The notes under the pieces are model-generated. The model made no database searches. It saw only the letters and a program-made list of their open reading frames with translations, and was not told the DNA's origin. This document shows, one piece after another, positions 6,082 to 10,381 of a stretch of 10,381 nucleotides of DNA. This DNA comes from Candidatus Hydrogenedentota bacterium (GTDB taxonomy: Bacteria > Hydrogenedentota > Hydrogenedentia > Hydrogenedentales > SLHB01). The DNA lies in assembly GCA_016934125.1 (NCBI GenBank), contig JAFGTL010000149.1:1-10381 (forward strand). The letters are read 5' to 3'. The position numbers and the translations under genes were made by a program. Each line of letters begins with the position of its first letter. Position 1 is the stretch's first letter.

Positions 6082-8157
6082 TTGCTAGCTATCGTCCTTG
6101 TCGCCATCGCCTCGGTCGCGGTCGATCTGCCCGGGGCCGCCGAGTACACGGCCGCCCGCGACGCGGAACGCGCCAGGCGCTTCGATCTGGCCGTGGCGGC
6201 CTATGAACAATGCGTCGAGGCCGGCGGCCCCCTGGCGGCCTACGCGGGCGTCGGCATCGCCCGATGCCGGGCCGCCGCGTCCGATCGCGCCGGGGCCGAG
6301 AAGCGCTACCGCGCCGTGCTCGATGACGGGCCGGCCGGCCCATGGCAGCGCATGGCGCGGGCCGAACTCGCCGCACTCCTCGCCCGAAGCAAACGCCGCG
6401 CCGAGGCCCATGCCCTCTATAACGAGGTGATCGGGCCGCCGGTGGCATTGTGGTGGTTCGACGACGTGCGCTGGGCCGCGGCGGCCAACGCCGTGGCCGA
6501 GCCCGACTACCGCGACGAGGGATACGCCACGTTCGCCGCCCTGGCCGAGTCGGCGTGGTCGCGGTGGAAACGGCTCGATGCGGCCAAGCATCTGGCCCGA
6601 TCCCCCGATCCGGATCATCGACTCGCCGCCGCAGACGCCTTCCTGATTACGGACGACTACCGCGACGCCGCCAAGGTGCTCGCGTGGCTGCTGCCAACGC
6701 TCCTCGCCGACGATGCGGATCGGCAGGCCCGCTGGCAGTTCCTCCAGGGCCGGTGCCAACTCGGCGTCGGCCAGGTGAATCAGGGCCGGGATCGCCTGCG
6801 CTACACCGCCGAGCAGTATCCCGGCACCGAATGGGCCGCGCCCGCCCTCGCCCACCTCGCCCGGAGCCTCTACCGCGGCGGCAAGCACACCGAGGGCGCG
6901 GCCGTGCTCGATGCGCTCCTCAGCGGCTATCCGGAGTCGGAAGCCGCCGGCGACGCGCTGTGGTGGGTGGCCGGATGCCTGAAGGATCAGGAGAGGCCCG
7001 ACGACGCGTTGGCGATGTACCGCCGGCTCGGCGATGCCTGCCCCGGCCATGCCCGGGGCGGGGCCGCGTTGCTCGCCGTGGCCGCCGCGGAGGAGCCTGC
7101 CGAGGCGCTGAAAACCTGCGCCCGGATCCTCGAGTTGTATCCGGGCACCGAGTTCCCCGCCGAGGCGACGTGCCGGAGCGGCGCCATCCACGAGGCCCTC
7201 GGCGAACCGGCCGAGGCCATCAAGGACTACGAGGCCGCCGCCCAAGGCCCCATCGGCGACTACCACGCCCACCGCGCCCTGGCCCGGCTCCACGCCCTCG
7301 GCCCGGCCCCGGCCGAGAACGGGAAAGGCATCCCGGCGGGGCTGGCCCATCCCGTGGTGCGGCCTGCGGCCCTCGATATCCCGCCGGTGGCCGTCGCGCC
7401 CGCATCGTGGCTCGAACAAGACTGGTATCGCCGGCTCCGCTTCTTCGGCGGGCTCGGGTTCGAGGAGGCCGAGTGGGAACTGCTCGACTTGGCCGGGCGC
7501 CTCGATGCCCTCGCCGAGGAAGGGCCGATCTACCAGGTGCTCGGCGAGGCCGGGCTCGCCGCGTCGGCGGCCGACTTCCTCGCGGCATCCGGCGCCGGCC
7601 CGGCGGACGGCCCCGGCGAAGACGCAGAGGCGATCACCCGGCTGCGCGCGCTCTATCCCCGGGCGTATTGGCTCGATATCTCGGCGCTGGCCCGGGAAAC
7701 CGGGCTGGATCCCTACCTGCTGCTCGCGGTGGGCCGGCAGGAGAGCACGTTCCGCGCCCGCGTCGCGTCGCACGTCGGGGCGGCCGGCGTCATGCAACTC
7801 ATGCCGGCCACGGCGGCGTGGCTCGCCAAGATCGAGGACGCCATCGAGCCGGCCCACGCCCGCGACCTCGAACGCCCGGCCCACTCGATTCGCCTTGGCG
7901 CCTACTACCTCATGCGGATGCTCGAGCGGTTCGACGGCAACGTCGTGTATGCCCTGGCCGCGTACAACGGTGGGCCCGGCAACGTATCCAAATGGCGCCG
8001 GCGGTATCGCACCGACGACATGGCCGCGTTCATCGACGCGATCCCCTTCCGGGAAACCCGCGGCTTCGTGCGTAACGTCCTCGGCAACTATGCCGCCTAC
8101 CGCTCGCTCTACCCCGACGCGCCCGCCCAACCCAACGGCCTCGAACCGCCCGACTGA
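6082..8157 (+). CDS. TPR-rich lytic murein transglycosylase (Slt type), exported
   Basis: The 691 residues fall into an alpha-helical, TPR-like region (about 20-400; for example AAYEQCVEAG, the YPGTEWAAPALAHLARSLYRGG stretch and RPDDALAMYRRLG), a linker helical domain (about 440-510), and a C-terminal SLT domain (about 540-685). The catalytic Glu is E554 in VGRQESTF. GVMQLMP and AYNGGPG (627-633) are the other signature motifs, and the FRETRGFVRNVLGNYAAY ending is typical. The enzyme cleaves the MurNAc-GlcNAc bond of peptidoglycan, leaving 1,6-anhydroMurNAc, in the periplasm. The start is TTG, with AGGGAG 5 nt upstream; no ATG, GTG or TTG lies between it and the preceding in-frame stop. The N-terminus (MLAIVLVAIASVA) looks like a signal peptide with an S-V-A cleavage site after residue 13, but it lacks the usual basic residues. 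It could be an anchor, or the start could be mis-set. Confidence 0.9.
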   Translation: MLAIVLVAIASVAVDLPGAAEYTAARDAERARRFDLAVAAYEQCVEAGGPLAAYAGVGIARCRAAASDRAGAEKRYRAVLDDGPAGPWQRMARAELAALLARSKRRAEAHALYNEVIGPPVALWWFDDVRWAAAANAVAEPDYRDEGYATFAALAESAWSRWKRLDAAKHLARSPDPDHRLAAADAFLITDDYRDAAKVLAWLLPTLLADDADRQARWQFLQGRCQLGVGQVNQGRDRLRYTAEQYPGTEWAAPALAHLARSLYRGGKHTEGAAVLDALLSGYPESEAAGDALWWVAGCLKDQERPDDALAMYRRLGDACPGHARGGAALLAVAAAEEPAEALKTCARILELYPGTEFPAEATCRSGAIHEALGEPAEAIKDYEAAAQGPIGDYHAHRALARLHALGPAPAENGKGIPAGLAHPVVRPAALDIPPVAVAPASWLEQDWYRRLRFFGGLGFEEAEWELLDLAGRLDALAEEGPIYQVLGEAGLAASAADFLAASGAGPADGPGEDAEAITRLRALYPRAYWLDISALARETGLDPYLLLAVGRQESTFRARVASHVGAAGVMQLMPATAAWLAKIEDAIEPAHARDLERPAHSIRLGAYYLMRMLERFDGNVVYALAAYNGGPGNVSKWRRRYRTDDMAAFIDAIPFRETRGFVRNVLGNYAAYRSLYPDAPAQPNGLEPPD

Positions 8158-8277
8158 CGCGCAATTCGCCACGTCGCGCAAACCCGCCCCCATCGGGTAG
8201 AATGGCCGTGGCGGAGCCGTTGAAGAGAACGCCAGACTCTCGCAACAGGAGCGAAGAAGCGGGACTGACGCAAGCCG

Positions 8278-8295
8278 CGCGCCTTCCCAGGCGCG
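8278..8295 (+). other. Six-bp stem-loop in the permease leader
   Basis: CGCGCC (8278-8283) pairs with GGCGCG (8290-8295) around a 6-nt loop (TTCCCA). It sits 1 nt before the second hairpin. It could be part of a leader structure or just GC-rich chance pairing. Confidence 0.3.
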
Positions 8296-8296
8296 G

Positions 8297-8317
8297 AGAC
8301 GTGTCCCTCGTCTTTTT
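8297..8317 (+). terminator. Small hairpin with T-run before the permease start
   Basis: AGACG (8297-8301) pairs with CGTCT (8309-8313), and the run of T reaches 8317. The stem is only 5 bp, so termination would be weak. It lies 140 nt after the transglycosylase stop and 23 nt before the permease start. It could be the end of the upstream unit or an attenuator-like element. Confidence 0.35.
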
Positions 8318-8340
8318 CGCGGCCGTTGAGGTGCCGGCCA

Positions 8341-9162
8341 GTGCTCGAGGCATTGCAGTACGATTTCATGCAGCGCGCCCTCCTCGCGGGCGTGTTGGCC
8401 AGCATTGCGTGCGGCGTCATCGGCACCTACGTCGTCGTCAAGCGGATCGTGTTCATCAGCGGCGGCATCTCGCACGCCTCCCTCGGCGGCGTAGGCATCG
8501 CGGCGTGGCTCGGCTGGCCGCCCCTGGCCGGGGCGCTCGTGTTCAGCCTCCTGGCCGCGCTCGCCATCGGCGGCGCGAGCCTGAAACGCCGCGAACACGA
8601 GGACACGCTGATCGGCGCGCTCTGGGTGATCGGCATGGCGATAGGCATCGTGTTCATCGCCAAGACCCCCGGCTACGCCACGGACTTGATGACCTACCTG
8701 TTCGGCAACATCCTCTACGTGTCGCGCAATGAAGTCCTCCTCATCATCCTGCTGAACATCCTCGTGCTCGCGCTCGTGGCCGTGTTCTACAAGGAATTTC
8801 TCGCGCTCAGCCTCGATGAGGAGTTCGCCCGCCTGCGCGGCGCCCCCGTCACGCTGCTCTATCTCCTGCTGCTGTGCCTCGTTGCCCTCACCGTCATCAT
8901 CATGATCCGCGTCGTAGGCATCATCCTCGTCATTGCGCTGCTCGTGCTGCCGCCGGCCATGAGCCGGTGCTTCACGACGCGGCTGCATACGATGATGTTC
9001 CTGTCCGTCGCGATTGGCATCGTATCGACCACCGTCGGCATCGCCGTGTCGTGTGCAACCGATCTCCCGGCCGGGGCCTGTATCGTGCTGACTGCGGCCG
9101 CGGCGTATGTCGTCGTGTCCGCGACACGACGCGTCCGGTTCCGCCGGCCAAGAGCGTCCTGA
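8341..9162 (+). CDS. ABC-3 family metal ABC transporter permease (ZnuB/TroC/MntB-like)
   Basis: This 273-residue, very hydrophobic protein has several membrane segments (about 12-35, 45-80, 90-107, 131-150, 170-206, 217-238 and 243-261). Family landmarks are YDFMQRALLAG (7-17), GGISHASLGGVGIAAWLG (41-58), DLMTYLFGNIL (115-125), the VVGIILVIALLVLPPA segment (191-206) and DLPAGACIVL (241-250). These permeases form the inner-membrane channel of Zn2+ or Mn2+/Fe2+ importers with an ATPase and a periplasmic binding protein. The metal cannot be read from the sequence. GTG 8341 is chosen because MLEALQYDFMQRA is the usual family N-terminus and GAGG lies 9 nt upstream; TTG 8326 and ATG 8368 are the alternatives. 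No ATPase or binding-protein gene lies upstream, and the next gene is an aldehyde dehydrogenase, so its partners must be elsewhere. The stop is TGA. Confidence 0.92.
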   Translation: MLEALQYDFMQRALLAGVLASIACGVIGTYVVVKRIVFISGGISHASLGGVGIAAWLGWPPLAGALVFSLLAALAIGGASLKRREHEDTLIGALWVIGMAIGIVFIAKTPGYATDLMTYLFGNILYVSRNEVLLIILLNILVLALVAVFYKEFLALSLDEEFARLRGAPVTLLYLLLLCLVALTVIIMIRVVGIILVIALLVLPPAMSRCFTTRLHTMMFLSVAIGIVSTTVGIAVSCATDLPAGACIVLTAAAAYVVVSATRRVRFRRPRAS

Positions 9163-9186
9163 GTGACGCGCCGGCCTGTGTCCAGG

Positions 9187-9198
9187 CTTCTCGAGAAG
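9187..9198. promoter_or_regulatory. 12-bp palindrome overlapping the aldehyde dehydrogenase RBS
   Basis: CTTCTCGAGAAG is a perfect palindrome, and its last bases form the Shine-Dalgarno sequence AAGGA (9196-9200) for ATG 9210. It could be a small operator or could mask the ribosome binding site, but at this length chance is plausible. Confidence 0.25.
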
Positions 9199-9209
9199 GA
9201 AAACAGAGC

Positions 9210-10381
9210 ATGAGCAAGCAAGAACTCCACGTCGTCAACCCCTACACCGAGCAAGTCGCCTTCTCGTTGCCGCTCCTCGCTGCCGGCGAAGTCGACGGCG
9301 TCGTTCAGCGCGCCCGCAAGGCCTTCCTCGGCTGGCGCGGTTCGCCCATGGCCGATCGCGTCGCCTTGTGCATCCGGTTTGTGGCCGCGTTCAAAGGCAT
9401 GGCCGATCGCGTTGCCGCCGACGTGTCCACCCAGATGGGCAAGCCGCGCGCCCACGCGCTGGGTGAAGTGGGCCGGCTCGTCGAGCGCGCCGAATACATG
9501 ACGGCCATCGCCGAGGAAACCCTCGCCGACGAGGCCGTGCCCGCCCTGCCCGGCTTCACGCGCTACATCCGGCACGAGCCCCTCGGCGTGGTGTTCGACA
9601 TGGCCGCCTGGAACTACCCCCTTCTCATCGCCGTCAACGTCGTCGTGCCCGCCCTGCTCGCCGGCAACGCCGTCATCATCAAGCATTCGAGCCGCACCCC
9701 CCGCTGCGGCCAGGCCTTTGTCGAGGCCTTTGCCAAGGCCGGCGCCCCGCCCGATCTCGTCCAGAACGTCGTCGCCGACCACGCCGTCACCGAGGCCTTT
9801 GTCCGCCATCCCGGCGTGGACTACGTGTCCTTCACCGGCTCGACGCGCGGCGGGCACGATGTCAGCCGCGCCGCGGCCGATCGCTTCATCGACGTCGGCC
9901 TCGAACTCGGCGGCAAAGATCCCGCCTACGTGTGCGCCGACGCCCCCTTCGAGTTCGCCGTCGAAAACTGCGTCGACGGCGTCCTGTTCAACGCGGGGCA
10001 ATCCTGCTGCGCCATCGAGCGCATCTACGTCGATCGCGCCATCTACGACGACTTCATCGAGGCCTACGCCGCCAAGGCCCGCGAGTACGCCGTGCCCGGC
10101 GATCCCATGGCCGACGGCACCACCCTCGGCCCCATGGCCTCTCCCGGCGCGCCCGCGTTTCTCGCCGAACAGGTGGACGCCGCCGTCCGCGCCGGCGGCC
10201 GCCTCATCGTGTCGCGCGACGACTTCGACGTGCCCGCCCAGGGCTGGTTCGCCCCCCCCGCCGTCGTCGCCGACGCCCCGCAGGACTCGGCCCTCATGCA
10301 GGAAGAGAGTTTCGGGCCCGTCGTCGGCATCCGCCCCGTCGACAACGCCGACGAGGCCGTCCGCCTCATGAACGACAGCCG
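9210..10381 (+). CDS. NAD(P)-dependent aldehyde dehydrogenase (3' end outside window)
   Basis: The frame is open from ATG 9210 to the window edge, giving 390 residues of a protein usually 450-490 long. Class landmarks are AAWNYPL (about 131-137), with the catalytic-site Asn, VVPALLAGNAVIIKHSSRTP (Rossmann part, with Lys before the Ser), FTGSTRGG, ELGGKDP with general-base Glu232, and GQSCC with nucleophile Cys266. The Glu to Cys spacing of 34 matches the family, and EESFGPVVG follows near the edge. The enzyme oxidises an aldehyde to the acid via a thioester; the substrate is not evident. KHSSRTP replaces the commoner KPSExTP, so the coenzyme preference is not clear. The start has AAGGA 9 nt upstream. 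It begins 47 nt after the permease gene and may share its transcript. No signal peptide is seen, so it is cytoplasmic. Confidence 0.95.
   Translation, partial: MSKQELHVVNPYTEQVAFSLPLLAAGEVDGVVQRARKAFLGWRGSPMADRVALCIRFVAAFKGMADRVAADVSTQMGKPRAHALGEVGRLVERAEYMTAIAEETLADEAVPALPGFTRYIRHEPLGVVFDMAAWNYPLLIAVNVVVPALLAGNAVIIKHSSRTPRCGQAFVEAFAKAGAPPDLVQNVVADHAVTEAFVRHPGVDYVSFTGSTRGGHDVSRAAADRFIDVGLELGGKDPAYVCADAPFEFAVENCVDGVLFNAGQSCCAIERIYVDRAIYDDFIEAYAAKAREYAVPGDPMADGTTLGPMASPGAPAFLAEQVDAAVRAGGRLIVSRDDFDVPAQGWFAPPAVVADAPQDSALMQEESFGPVVGIRPVDNADEAVRLMNDS

Larger units (their letters stand above)
8158..8340 (+). other. Leader region of the metal permease gene
   Basis: This 183-nt gap holds GTAGAAT (8197-8203), whose TAGAAT part (8198-8203) resembles a -10 box but has no good -35. 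Two stem-loops follow (8278-8295 and 8297-8317) and then GAGG (8328-8331), the likely ribosome binding site for GTG 8341. I see no Zur, MntR or riboswitch consensus that I can name. Confidence 0.4.

Noticed and set aside
6085..8988. Very long minus-strand ORF (967 codons) opposite the transglycosylase and permease
   Set aside because: It runs antisense to two genes with clear catalytic or family motifs. The peptide is rich in Gly, Arg, Glu and Ala with no recognisable domain, as expected when strong G/C third-position bias removes stops on the other strand.
9718..10371. Plus-strand ORF (217 codons) in another frame over the aldehyde dehydrogenase
   Set aside because: It is a Pro/Ser/Thr-rich shadow frame. 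The true gene frame starts at 9210 and carries the ELGGKDP and GQSCC motifs.
1..10381. CRISPR array, tRNA, rRNA, insertion sequence or prophage genes
   Set aside because: I looked for direct-repeat and spacer spacing, cloverleaf-like ends, transposase or integrase motifs and terminal inverted repeats, and saw none.

Overview
This is a GC-rich bacterial chromosomal window. All eight recognisable loci lie on the + strand, they are tightly packed, and third codon positions are strongly G/C-biased. No phage, plasmid, transposon, CRISPR, tRNA or rRNA signal was seen. The gene mix (diderm-type Slt transglycosylase, ComEA, Gfo/Idh/MocA oxidoreductase, GH1 glucosidase) and one intergenic region built of short 9-10 nt phased strings point to an environmental diderm of the Planctomycetota/Verrucomicrobiota/Hydrogenedentota kind. 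That placement is inference and weak; no marker gene here fixes the phylum.

Layout. 1-434: 3' end of a ComEA-like SLBB plus helix-hairpin-helix DNA-binding protein. 555-1325: an unrecognised membrane protein with an N-terminal four-cysteine zinc ribbon. 1473-2402: ftsY, the SRP receptor. 2471-3280: a class I SAM methyltransferase with a hydrophobic tail. 3326-4681: a GH1 beta-glucosidase split by one in-frame TAG at 3941-3943, with both catalytic glutamates present but on opposite sides of the stop. 4682-5040: the only long gene-free stretch, holding three families of short phased repeats and then a good sigma70-type promoter. 5041-6027: a Gfo/Idh/MocA-family NAD(P) oxidoreductase. 6082-8157: an exported TPR-rich lytic transglycosylase. 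8341-9162: an ABC-3 (ZnuB-type) metal transporter permease without its ATPase or binding protein nearby. 9210 to the window end: an NAD(P)-dependent aldehyde dehydrogenase, truncated by the window edge.

The genes do not form one pathway. They are mainly housekeeping and envelope or sugar-metabolism genes in short transcription units. ftsY, the methyltransferase and GH1 could be co-transcribed (gaps of 68 and 45 nt), as could the oxidoreductase and transglycosylase (54 nt gap).

I see no clearly new multi-gene system. The items most worth checking are the single nonsense codon in an otherwise intact GH1 gene, a striking Asp codon context rule (GAT before C, GAC otherwise) that makes GATC much commoner than base composition predicts, the intergenic repeat cassettes, and the zinc-ribbon membrane protein of unknown function next to ftsY.
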